Source: Bacteroidales bacterium
GTDB lineage: Bacteria; Bacteroidota; Bacteroidia; Bacteroidales; F082
Assembly (NCBI GenBank): GCA_017965765.1
Contig: JAGCPJ010000027.1
Span: 1-64,000, forward strand
Direction of reading: 5' to 3'
DNA length: 64,000 nucleotides
A model generated the notes under the pieces. The model did no database searches. It worked only from the letters and a program-made list of their open reading frames with translations, and was not told the DNA's origin. Positions 56,946-64,000 of the stretch are shown in pieces. Both the position numbers and the translations under genes were made by a program. Position 1 is the first letter of the stretch; every line of letters starts with the position of its first letter.

Positions 56946-59519
56946 ATGGATGCCAAATTTTCACCCAGGGTACGCGACATCATGTCATTGAGTCATGGCG
57001 AAGCTGTCAGACTGGGCAATCCCTACATCGGATTGGAGCATTTTTTCCTCGGCATGTTGAAAGATGGCGGCAGTTGCGCCATCCAGATCCTGGTCAACCT
57101 GAACCTCAACATTGAGATCTTCCGCCAAAAGCTCGAAGCCTCCATCAAGGTTGCCAGCCCCACCAAGCCTATCGCCGAGAACCTTCCACTGACCAAACAA
57201 GCGGAACGGGTGCTGAAGTTCACCTATATCATCGCCAAGGAATTCCAAAGCGAAATGGTAAGGTCGGAGCACCTCATGCTCGCCATCTTGCACGAAAGGA
57301 ACAATATCATCTCTCAAAACCTTGAATTCGAGGGGATTACCTACGACAATTTCAAGGATGAGCTGATCAAATACAACACCGCCATGGGGAAAGACCTCCC
57401 CAAAGAGATGCCATCGGCAGAGACCCCGCAGGACATCTTCAGCGACGACGACGACATCGAAGACGAAGTCAAGCCCCAACCCGAACGTCCCAAGAAGACC
57501 AGCAACATCAAGAGCAAGACTCCAGTCCTCGACAACTTCGGTCGCGATCTGACCAAAGCCGCAGAGGAAAACCGGCTGGATCCCATTGTGGGTCGCGACA
57601 AGGAGCTGGAGCGCATCGCCCAGATCCTGAGTCGCAGAAAGAAAAACAACCCCATCCTCATTGGTGAGCCCGGCGTAGGCAAATCCGCCATTGCGGAGGG
57701 ACTGGCCATCCGTATCATTCAGCACAAGGTCTCCCGCACCCTGTTCAACAAACGCATCGTGATGCTTGACATCGGCAGCGTTGTGGCAGGCACCAAATAC
57801 CGCGGACAATTCGAGGAGCGCATCAAGGCCATCCTCAACGAGTTGGAGAAGAACCCGGACATCATCCTGTTCATCGACGAGATCCATACGCTTGTCGGGG
57901 CCGGCAACGCCAACGGGTCGCTTGACGCCTCCAACATGTTCAAGCCTGCCTTGGCCAGAGGCGAGTTGCAGTGCATCGGCTCCACCACCCTCGACGAATA
58001 CCGGCAATACATCGAAAAGGACGGCGCTTTGGAACGTCGTTTCCAGAAGGTCCTCGTCGATCCCACCACGCCGGAAGAGACCGTGGAGATCCTCAACAAC
58101 ATCAAGACGAAATACGAGGAGCACCACTCTGTGACCTATACTCCCGAAGCCATCGACGCCTGCGTCAAGCTCACCAACCGCTACATGTCGGACCGTTACC
58201 TTCCCGACAAGGCCATCGACGCCCTCGACGAAGCCGGTGCGCGGGTGCACATCCGCAACATCAACGTGCCGGACGAGATCACCACACTTGAGAAAGAAAT
58301 CGAAGCCGTACGGAAAGAGAAAAAACAGGCCATCACCGAGCAGCGTTTCGAAGATGCCGGCAAGCATCGCGACAACGAGGTGAAACTCACCGAGAAGCTG
58401 GAGAAAGCCAAGAAAGAATGGGACCGCGACACCCTCTCGAACCGGATGCCAGTAACCGAACAGGACGTCGCCGAAGTCATCGCCATGATGACGGGCGTTC
58501 CGGTGCAACGTATCGCCCAGAACGAAGGTCTTCGCCTGATGAAGATGGAGAAAGAGCTGGCGGGTACGGTCATCGGACAAGACGACGCCATCAGCAAGGT
58601 CACCAAAGCCATCCGACGCAACAGGGCGGGACTCAAGGACCCCAACAAGCCCATCGGCTCGTTCATCTTCCTCGGCCCTACCGGCGTGGGAAAGACCTAT
58701 CTTGCCAAGGTGCTGGCCAAATACCTCTTTGACTCCGAAGAGGCGCTCGTGCGCATCGACATGAGCGAATACATGGAGAAGTTTGCCGTGTCGCGTCTCG
58801 TGGGCGCCCCTCCAGGCTACGTGGGTTACGAAGAAGGAGGACAGCTGACGGAGAAAGTACGCCGCAAGCCCTACTCCATCGTCCTCCTCGACGAGATCGA
58901 GAAAGCCCATCCCGACGTGTTCAACATCCTGCTGCAGGTGCTCGACGACGGGCAACTCACCGACAGTCTGGGCCGCAAGGTGGATTTCAAGAACACCATC
59001 ATCATCATGACTTCCAACATCGGAAGCCGCCAACTCAAGGACTTCGGGCAAGGCGTGGGCTTTGGCACCCAAGCCAAACGCGACAACGCCAACGAATACT
59101 CGCACAGCGTCATCGAAAACGCCCTGAAACGCACCTTCGCACCGGAGTTCCTCAACCGCGTGGATGACGTGGTGATGTTCAACTCCTTGAAGCGCGAAGA
59201 TATCCACAAGATCATCGACATCGAACTGCGCAACATCTTCAAACGCGTGGAAGAGATGGGCTATACCTTGGAGCTCACCACCCAAGCCAAGGACTTCATC
59301 GCAGACAAGGGCTGGGACGACCAGTTCGGCGCCCGTCCGCTGAAACGCGCCATCCAGAAATACGTGGAAGACGCATTGGCAGAAGCGCTGATTGCCACTC
59401 CCATGGGTCCAGGCAGCAAGATCAACATCGACCTTGACGAAGAAGCCCAAGAGGTCAAAGTCAACCTTATCCCTTCTGAGACTAAAGAACTAGAACCCGC
59501 TGATCCTCAATCCGTTTAA
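56946..59519 (+). CDS. clpC: ATP-dependent Clp protease ATPase subunit ClpC
   Basis: 857 residues. N-terminal Clp-N double repeat (1-150), first AAA+ domain with Walker A GEPGVGKS near 240 and FIDEIHTL, a UVR/middle segment ([19 protein letters not shown] near 465), second AAA+ with GPTGVGKT near 577, [12 protein letters not shown] and the ClpP-docking loop GQGVGFGT near 700. The UVR motif and VGF loop make it ClpC, not ClpB. It unfolds proteins for ClpP and takes part in heat and stress control. First gene of an operon with cca, whose start overlaps its stop by one base (TAATG). Confidence 0.96.
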   Translation: MDAKFSPRVRDIMSLSHGEAVRLGNPYIGLEHFFLGMLKDGGSCAIQILVNLNLNIEIFRQKLEASIKVASPTKPIAENLPLTKQAERVLKFTYIIAKEFQSEMVRSEHLMLAILHERNNIISQNLEFEGITYDNFKDELIKYNTAMGKDLPKEMPSAETPQDIFSDDDDIEDEVKPQPERPKKTSNIKSKTPVLDNFGRDLTKAAEENRLDPIVGRDKELERIAQILSRRKKNNPILIGEPGVGKSAIAEGLAIRIIQHKVSRTLFNKRIVMLDIGSVVAGTKYRGQFEERIKAILNELEKNPDIILFIDEIHTLVGAGNANGSLDASNMFKPALARGELQCIGSTTLDEYRQYIEKDGALERRFQKVLVDPTTPEETVEILNNIKTKYEEHHSVTYTPEAIDACVKLTNRYMSDRYLPDKAIDALDEAGARVHIRNINVPDEITTLEKEIEAVRKEKKQAITEQRFEDAGKHRDNEVKLTEKLEKAKKEWDRDTLSNRMPVTEQDVAEVIAMMTGVPVQRIAQNEGLRLMKMEKELAGTVIGQDDAISKVTKAIRRNRAGLKDPNKPIGSFIFLGPTGVGKTYLAKVLAKYLFDSEEALVRIDMSEYMEKFAVSRLVGAPPGYVGYEEGGQLTEKVRRKPYSIVLLDEIEKAHPDVFNILLQVLDDGQLTDSLGRKVDFKNTIIIMTSNIGSRQLKDFGQGVGFGTQAKRDNANEYSHSVIENALKRTFAPEFLNRVDDVVMFNSLKREDIHKIIDIELRNIFKRVEEMGYTLELTTQAKDFIADKGWDDQFGARPLKRAIQKYVEDALAEALIATPMGPGSKINIDLDEEAQEVKVNLIPSETKELEPADPQSV

Positions 59520-61000
59520 TGGAATACGATTTCAAACCACATATCGACAATCCGTTGTTCAGGCTCATCTCCCAGTCCTGCAAGGAACTGGGTGTGCGAG
59601 GCTATGTGATCGGTGGTTATGTTCGGGACATCCTGCTACGCAGGAAGTCGAACGACATCGACATCGTGACCATCGGCAGCGGCATTGCCTTGGCCAAGAA
59701 GGTCGCCTCTCACCTGCCAGGCCACAAGGAAGCCAAATACTACGGTGCCTTTGGCACGGCCATGATACGCTACAAAGGCGTTGAGATCGAGTTCGTCGGT
59801 GCCAGGAGGGAGTCGTACGACCGAAACAGCAGAAAGCCCTTTGTGGAAGACGGCACCTTGGAAGACGACCAGAACCGTCGCGACTTCACCATCAACGCCA
59901 TGGCCATCAGCCTCAACGAAGACGACTTCGGGGCCTTCCTCGACCCCTTCAACGGTATGGAAGACCTCGAGGAGCTGACCATCCGCACGCCGTTGGATCC
60001 TGACATCACCTACTCCGACGATCCGCTTCGCATGATGCGCGCCATACGTTTTGCCACCCAGTTACATTTCTACATCGAGCCGGAGTCGTTCTATGCCATC
60101 ACCCGCAACGCGGAACGCATCAAGATCGTCTCCATGGAGCGTATCACGGAGGAGTTGAACAAGATCATGCTTTCGCGGCAGCCTTCCACCGGATTCATCC
60201 TACTCGACGAATGCGGCCTGCTGAAATACATCCTTCCGCAACTCGCACAGCTGAAAGGTGTGGAAGTCATCCACGGCAGAAGCCATAAGGACAACTTCTA
60301 CCATACCATGCAGGTGCTCGACCAGGTGGCAGAGAAGAGCGACAACCTCTGGTTGCGCTGGGCTGCCTTGCTGCATGACATCGCCAAGCCCCAAACCAAG
60401 CGATGGGAGGACGGCATCGGCTGGACCTTCCACGGCCATGAGTTCAAGGGGTCCAAGATGGTTCCCAAGATTTTCGCCCAGCTGAAGCTTCCACTGAACG
60501 AGAAGATGAAATACGTGGAGAAGCTCGTGCTGCTCCATCTCCGCCCTATCGTCCTGGCCGAAGATATCGTCACCGACTCTGCGGTCCGCCGGCTGCTGTT
60601 TGACGCAGGCGACGACATCGATGACTTGATGTTGCTCTGCCATGCCGACATCACCTCAAAGAACGAGGAAAAGATCAAGAAATACCACCACAACTTCGAA
60701 ATCGTGGAGGAAAAGCTGAAAGAGATCGAGGCCAAGGACCACCTTCGCAACTGGCAGCCGCCCATCGACGGCAAGGCCATCATGGAAGCCTTTGGCATCC
60801 CCGAGAGCCGCGAGGTGGGCGTCATCAAGAACGCCATCCGCGAAGCCGTACTCGACGGCATCATCGGTAACAACTTCGAGGAAGCCTACGCTTTCATGAA
60901 AAAGATTGGTGAAGAACAAGGTCTGACGTTGGTAAAAGAAATCGAAGCCCCTGTTGTGGCCAACAACAGCGGACCAGTACCCAATAAAATTCGGAATTAA
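59519..61000 (+). CDS. cca: CCA tRNA nucleotidyltransferase with HD domain
   Basis: 493 residues. Class II nucleotidyltransferase head: YVIGGYVRDILLRRKSNDID near 29-48, with the DID metal pair, EFVGARRESY, DQNRRDFTINAMA and DDPLRMMRAIRFATQL. An HD domain follows (HTMQVLDQ, WAALLHDIAKP near 285, HGHEF). It adds CCA to tRNA 3' ends, which this organism needs because the tRNA-Lys gene lacks an encoded CCA. The C-terminal KIRN and stop lie in a composite repeat that also starts miaA. Confidence 0.95.
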   Translation: MEYDFKPHIDNPLFRLISQSCKELGVRGYVIGGYVRDILLRRKSNDIDIVTIGSGIALAKKVASHLPGHKEAKYYGAFGTAMIRYKGVEIEFVGARRESYDRNSRKPFVEDGTLEDDQNRRDFTINAMAISLNEDDFGAFLDPFNGMEDLEELTIRTPLDPDITYSDDPLRMMRAIRFATQLHFYIEPESFYAITRNAERIKIVSMERITEELNKIMLSRQPSTGFILLDECGLLKYILPQLAQLKGVEVIHGRSHKDNFYHTMQVLDQVAEKSDNLWLRWAALLHDIAKPQTKRWEDGIGWTFHGHEFKGSKMVPKIFAQLKLPLNEKMKYVEKLVLLHLRPIVLAEDIVTDSAVRRLLFDAGDDIDDLMLLCHADITSKNEEKIKKYHHNFEIVEEKLKEIEAKDHLRNWQPPIDGKAIMEAFGIPESREVGVIKNAIREAVLDGIIGNNFEEAYAFMKKIGEEQGLTLVKEIEAPVVANNSGPVPNKIRN

Positions 61001-61070
61001 GAATGCGGAACGGCGAAGCCCTCAACGAAGTGAAACGAGTTAATGCGGAATTAGGGAATAATTCCGAATT
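60988..61070. repeat. Composite family B hairpin with the 38-bp module inside, at the cca/miaA junction
   Basis: AATTCGGAATTA (60988-60999) and TAATTCCGAATT (61059-61070) are perfect 12-bp inverted ends. Between them lies GCGGAA plus the inverted copy of the module at 54073-54110 (37 of 38 bases equal). The element contains the cca stop and the miaA start. Confidence 0.8.
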
Positions 61071-61953
61071 CCCCAAGACCCTCCTTGTCATCGCCGGTCC
61101 TACAGCTTCCGGGAAAACCGCCTATTCCATTGCGTTGGCCAAGGAGCTCGGTACGGTGATCATCAACGCCGACAGTCGCCAGTTTTACAAGGAGATGCGC
61201 ATTGGAACCGCCGTTCCTTCACCTAAAGAATTACATGAAGTAAAACATTATTTCATTCAAAATATCAGTATTTTAGACAACTATGATGTTGCTCAATACG
61301 AGCAGGATGTACTCCAATTGTTGAAGAAGCTTTTCCTCAAGCACGACCAGGTGATTCTCACGGGCGGTTCCGGTTTGTTCATCGATGCGGTTTGTAAGGG
61401 CATTGACCCCATGCCCGACATTGTCGTTGAGGTTCGGCAGCGGGTCAACGACCTGTTCAGGGATGGCGGTTTGGTAGCATTGCAGCAGGAAGTCCAGCGC
61501 TTGGATCCCGAGTATTGGGCGGTGGTTGATCAGAAGAATCCCCGTCGCTTGCAGCGCGCCTTGGAGGTCTGCTACCAGACAGGCAACACGTTCACCTCCT
61601 ATCGTTCCCGTAACGTAGCCCAGCGGGATTTCAACATCGAGAAATACGCCCTGTTGTGGGATCGCACGACGTTGAACAACAGGATCAACCGTCGTGTGGA
61701 GCAGATGTTGGCCGACGGCTTGGTGGACGAAGCGAGGAGACTGCTTCCCTATCGCCATCTTAACGCTTTGAACACGGTGGGTTACAAGGAGTTGTTCGAT
61801 TACTTTGATGGAAAATGCACCTTAAGCGAGGCGGTGGAACAGATCAAGTTGAACACGAGGCATTATGCCAAGCGACAGATGACGTGGTTGAGGAAGGATC
61901 CCTGGTATCAGTGGGTAGAGATGCCGTTTGCCTATACTAGTAAACTCATTTAA
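61003..61953 (+). CDS. miaA: tRNA dimethylallyltransferase
   Basis: 316 residues as read from the ATG at 61003. The P-loop [20 protein letters not shown] lies at residues 29-48, unusually far in; most MiaA proteins start only a few residues before it. Residues 1-23 ([20 protein letters not shown] and onward) are encoded by the composite repeat. Also seen: [51 protein letters not shown] and [16 protein letters not shown]. It isopentenylates A37 of tRNAs reading UNN codons. No other ATG precedes the P-loop; GTG at 61030 is an alternative start. Overlaps the convergent aminotransferase by 8 bp. Confidence 0.93.
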   Translation: MRNGEALNEVKRVNAELGNNSEFPKTLLVIAGPTASGKTAYSIALAKELGTVIINADSRQFYKEMRIGTAVPSPKELHEVKHYFIQNISILDNYDVAQYEQDVLQLLKKLFLKHDQVILTGGSGLFIDAVCKGIDPMPDIVVEVRQRVNDLFRDGGLVALQQEVQRLDPEYWAVVDQKNPRRLQRALEVCYQTGNTFTSYRSRNVAQRDFNIEKYALLWDRTTLNNRINRRVEQMLADGLVDEARRLLPYRHLNALNTVGYKELFDYFDGKCTLSEAVEQIKLNTRHYAKRQMTWLRKDPWYQWVEMPFAYTSKLI

Positions 61954-63052
61954 AAGCGTTTACCAGTCTAACGACCTCCCCAATCTGGTCATCTCTCAAC
62001 ACTTGGCTTATGGGCAGACTCAATTCTTGTTTTGCTAACTTTTCCGTAATAGGAAAATGAGATCCTTCCCATACTCCGGAGTAACATTCCTGCAAATGCG
62101 GAGGGATTGGATAGTGGATTAAGGTTTGGACACCGTTTTCTGAAAGATAGCTTTGAAGTTCGTCACGCTTCTCACAAAAGACGGGAAACAAATGATATAC
62201 ATTGTTTTCATTTGGCAACCGTTTAGGCAATGTGACAAGAGGGTTTTGAATATTGTCATAATAATAAGCTGCCACCTGTTGACGCAAAAGATTGTCCTCT
62301 TCCAAATGACGCAACTTAACATCCAATACCACTGCTTGGATTTCATCTAAACGGCTGTTACGACCTTGATACTTAAAATAATATTTCTTTTGGCTACCAT
62401 AATTAGCCAAAGTACGGATACAATCAGCAAGTTCCTTGTCGTTGGTAGTCACTGCGCCACCGTCTCCGATCGCACCAAGATTTTTGCCTGGATAGAATGA
62501 ATGACCCGCTGCATCACCCAAAGAACCTGTATGTTTCCCGTTGTACTTACACCCATGGGCCTGTGCATTATCCTCGATTAGTTTGAGTTTATGTTTCTCA
62601 CAAAGTTGGACGATGTGTTCTGTCATGGCATTTCGTCCATAAAGGTGAACTATGCAGATTGCTTTTGTTCGAGGAGTGATAACTTCTTCTATCCGTGAAT
62701 CATCTAATTCAAGGGTAGCAAAATCAGGCTCTACTAGTACTGGCTTCAATCCATTCTCTGTAATGGCTAGGATCGTAGCAATATAAGTATTGGCTGGTAC
62801 AATGACTTCGTCTCCAGGAATCATTGTTCCCTGCTCAATATAAGCACGGAAAATCCATATCAAAGCATCTAATCCATTAGCACAGCCGATACAAAACTTA
62901 GTACCGACAAAATTTGCGTAGTGCTGTTCAAAAGCCTCGTTTTCTTTACCCTGCAGATACCAACCGCTATCAATGACCCTTCGGACGGCATCGTGTATTT
63001 CTTCCGCATATTTAGCTGAAATATCTTTGAGTGATAAGAAAGGGACATTCAT
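61946..63052 (-). CDS. DegT/DnrJ/EryC1/StrS (FdtB/QdtB-like) sugar aminotransferase
   Basis: 368 residues from the ATG at 63050-63052 ([10 protein letters not shown]), a start supported by the 4-bp ATGA overlap with the upstream GT2 gene. The PLP Lys is Lys190 in [29 protein letters not shown] precedes it. [10 protein letters not shown] and [12 protein letters not shown] are typical of 3-keto-sugar aminotransferases that make dTDP-3-amino-3,6-dideoxyhexoses. Base composition is clearly more AT-rich than clpC-cca-miaA, as for the next gene. It is part of a polysaccharide locus extending past the window. Confidence 0.9.
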   Translation of the reverse strand: MNVPFLSLKDISAKYAEEIHDAVRRVIDSGWYLQGKENEAFEQHYANFVGTKFCIGCANGLDALIWIFRAYIEQGTMIPGDEVIVPANTYIATILAITENGLKPVLVEPDFATLELDDSRIEEVITPRTKAICIVHLYGRNAMTEHIVQLCEKHKLKLIEDNAQAHGCKYNGKHTGSLGDAAGHSFYPGKNLGAIGDGGAVTTNDKELADCIRTLANYGSQKKYYFKYQGRNSRLDEIQAVVLDVKLRHLEEDNLLRQQVAAYYYDNIQNPLVTLPKRLPNENNVYHLFPVFCEKRDELQSYLSENGVQTLIHYPIPPHLQECYSGVWEGSHFPITEKLAKQELSLPISQVLRDDQIGEVVRLVNAFK

Positions 63053-63993
63053 AGTTTCCTCCGCATTAATTGAATCCAACGAAATAGTTTAAATGTTAGT
63101 TTTATACGAGCCATGCGAGTTGCCAAAGACTTGGAATTGTCTTTTTTTGAAAAAGCATTCGCATTAGCATAATCATTATTGCGATAAGCTGCAAGCATCG
63201 CATTGTGATATCCAATGTGATCAAAAAAAGGTCCGTCTTGGAATGTTCCCCATTCCGGAAATAGTGAATATAGAAACTCGGTCATTTCCTTGTCTTGTTG
63301 CGCACGATGGATAACTTTATCATAATCTAAAGAGCGGGTAATAGACTCTTGACCAATGCGATAAGTAGCTGTCGAAATAGGAATGTAGAGAATATCTCCA
63401 TAGGCAGACAAAACCAACAATGTTGGCCAATCCTCGCGAGGGAAACGGCGGCGTGCAAACTCATTGGCGGGAACATGCTCCTCAAAGGTGGAACGGCATA
63501 TACATGTTGTTACAGCTGAAATATAATCCCTCCCTTCCAATATTAATCGTTGAATTCTACCCTCTGGTGGTATAATTCCTTTTGATTGTTTGACCGATTG
63601 TTTTAAGGTGTTTGTTTTTTCATAATACTCATCTATATCGGTATGGCATAAGCAGCAATTCGGATGTTGTTCCATAAAATCCACTTGTAACTGTATTTTT
63701 TTGCGATTATGCCAATAATCATCTCCTGCACAAGACATTATATACTTGCCTCTTCCCGCCTGAACACAACGAATCCAGTTGGCCGTGACTCCTAGATTCT
63801 CAATGGCTGGTAGTAGGGTGATAAAATCATATTTTCTTGCGTATTCCATACAAATGGCACGTGTACCATCTGTCCCACCGTCTTCTCCTATTATCACTTC
63901 GTATGGATAGGATGTTTCTTGCGCCACAATACTATCGAGAGTTTGGCGAATCCATTTTTCTTGGTTGTAAGTAGCGACAACCACAGTAACCAT
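63049..63993 (-). CDS. Family 2 glycosyltransferase
   Basis: 314 residues from the ATG at 63991-63993; the frame is open for the last seven bases, so an earlier start outside the window cannot be excluded, but [20 protein letters not shown] is a normal GT2 beginning. [37 protein letters not shown] and the aspartates of GEDGG and AGDDYW form the nucleotide-sugar and metal site. EDWPTLLVL is the likely catalytic-base region. AT-rich, coupled to the aminotransferase by 4 bp. Probable role: adding an amino sugar to an O-antigen or capsule repeat. Confidence 0.9.
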   Translation of the reverse strand: MVTVVVATYNQEKWIRQTLDSIVAQETSYPYEVIIGEDGGTDGTRAICMEYARKYDFITLLPAIENLGVTANWIRCVQAGRGKYIMSCAGDDYWHNRKKIQLQVDFMEQHPNCCLCHTDIDEYYEKTNTLKQSVKQSKGIIPPEGRIQRLILEGRDYISAVTTCICRSTFEEHVPANEFARRRFPREDWPTLLVLSAYGDILYIPISTATYRIGQESITRSLDYDKVIHRAQQDKEMTEFLYSLFPEWGTFQDGPFFDHIGYHNAMLAAYRNNDYANANAFSKKDNSKSLATRMARIKLTFKLFRWIQLMRRKL

Positions 63994-64000
63994 AATGCTA

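Noticed and set aside
56985..59450. 821-codon open frame antisense to clpC
   Set aside because: Composition mirrors the codon bias of clpC; the product has no known domain and lies wholly within a highly conserved gene.
1..64000. CRISPR arrays, insertion sequences, phage genes, restriction or toxin-antitoxin systems
   Set aside because: No evenly spaced identical repeats with unique spacers, no transposase, integrase or phage-like protein, and no recognised defence or toxin genes were seen on either strand.

Overview
The window is chromosomal DNA of a Gram-negative Bacteroidota bacterium, most likely order Bacteroidales. The evidence is: (i) promoters of the Bacteroides type (TAnnTTTG minus-7 box) about 15-60 nt upstream of most operon starts and no visible Shine-Dalgarno sequences; (ii) two secreted proteins with type IX secretion sorting tails; (iii) DUF4831, DUF3127 and DUF5692-like families; (iv) many lipoproteins with a lipobox; (v) Kdo and heptose genes, meaning a lipopolysaccharide outer membrane. 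No genus can be named from the sequence alone. Most of the window is ordinary, GC-balanced core chromosome. No phage, insertion sequence, CRISPR array or plasmid function was found.

Layout. 1-5.9 kb: the end of a DUF5692-like membrane protein, an elaborate terminator, then a three-gene operon of two related lipoproteins and a TPM-domain membrane protein, then tRNA-Lys. 5.9-9.6 kb: a YciO-type YrdC protein, an ArsB-like transporter, a PurF-like protein lacking its catalytic cysteine, and the SRP RNA. 9.6-17.1 kb: a DPM1/GtrB-type glycosyltransferase, an acidic ExoX-C-like protein, the gmhA-gmhB-symporter operon, an AT-rich T9SS protein next to a collapsed AAA-ATPase remnant, DUF4831 and kdsA. 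17.1-25.5 kb: a minus-strand envelope operon (LTA-synthase-like sulfatase, lipid kinase, MscS channel, esterase), an M23 peptidase, a divergent sigma-like gene and truA. 25.5-36.9 kb: mnmE, a 1453-residue modular T9SS protein, aroK, rlmD, the NAD(P)HX repair enzyme, a barrel protein and a phosphoesterase lipoprotein. 36.9-47.5 kb: a long minus-strand run (formyltransferase/propeller fusion, flippase, parE, S9 peptidase, DUF2079, glmS). 47.5-54 kb: a GT2 fusion, a GH109/hexosamine-kinase divergent pair, a DUF3127 protein and a TPR protein. 54-64 kb: gyrA, then clpC-cca-miaA, and the AT-richer edge of what looks like a surface-polysaccharide locus.

The genes centre on envelope building (Kdo, heptose, UDP-GlcNAc precursor, glycosyltransferases, flippase), tRNA modification and maturation (YrdC, TruA, MnmE, Cca, MiaA) and DNA topology (GyrA, ParE).

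The most unusual signal is a set of short, low-complexity, mostly palindromic intergenic elements lying exactly on gene ends. They supply stop codons, terminal residues and, for miaA, the start codon. Two of them share a 38-bp module with one mismatch. A second unexplained signal is a TGTT array with about 11-bp spacing upstream of aroK.
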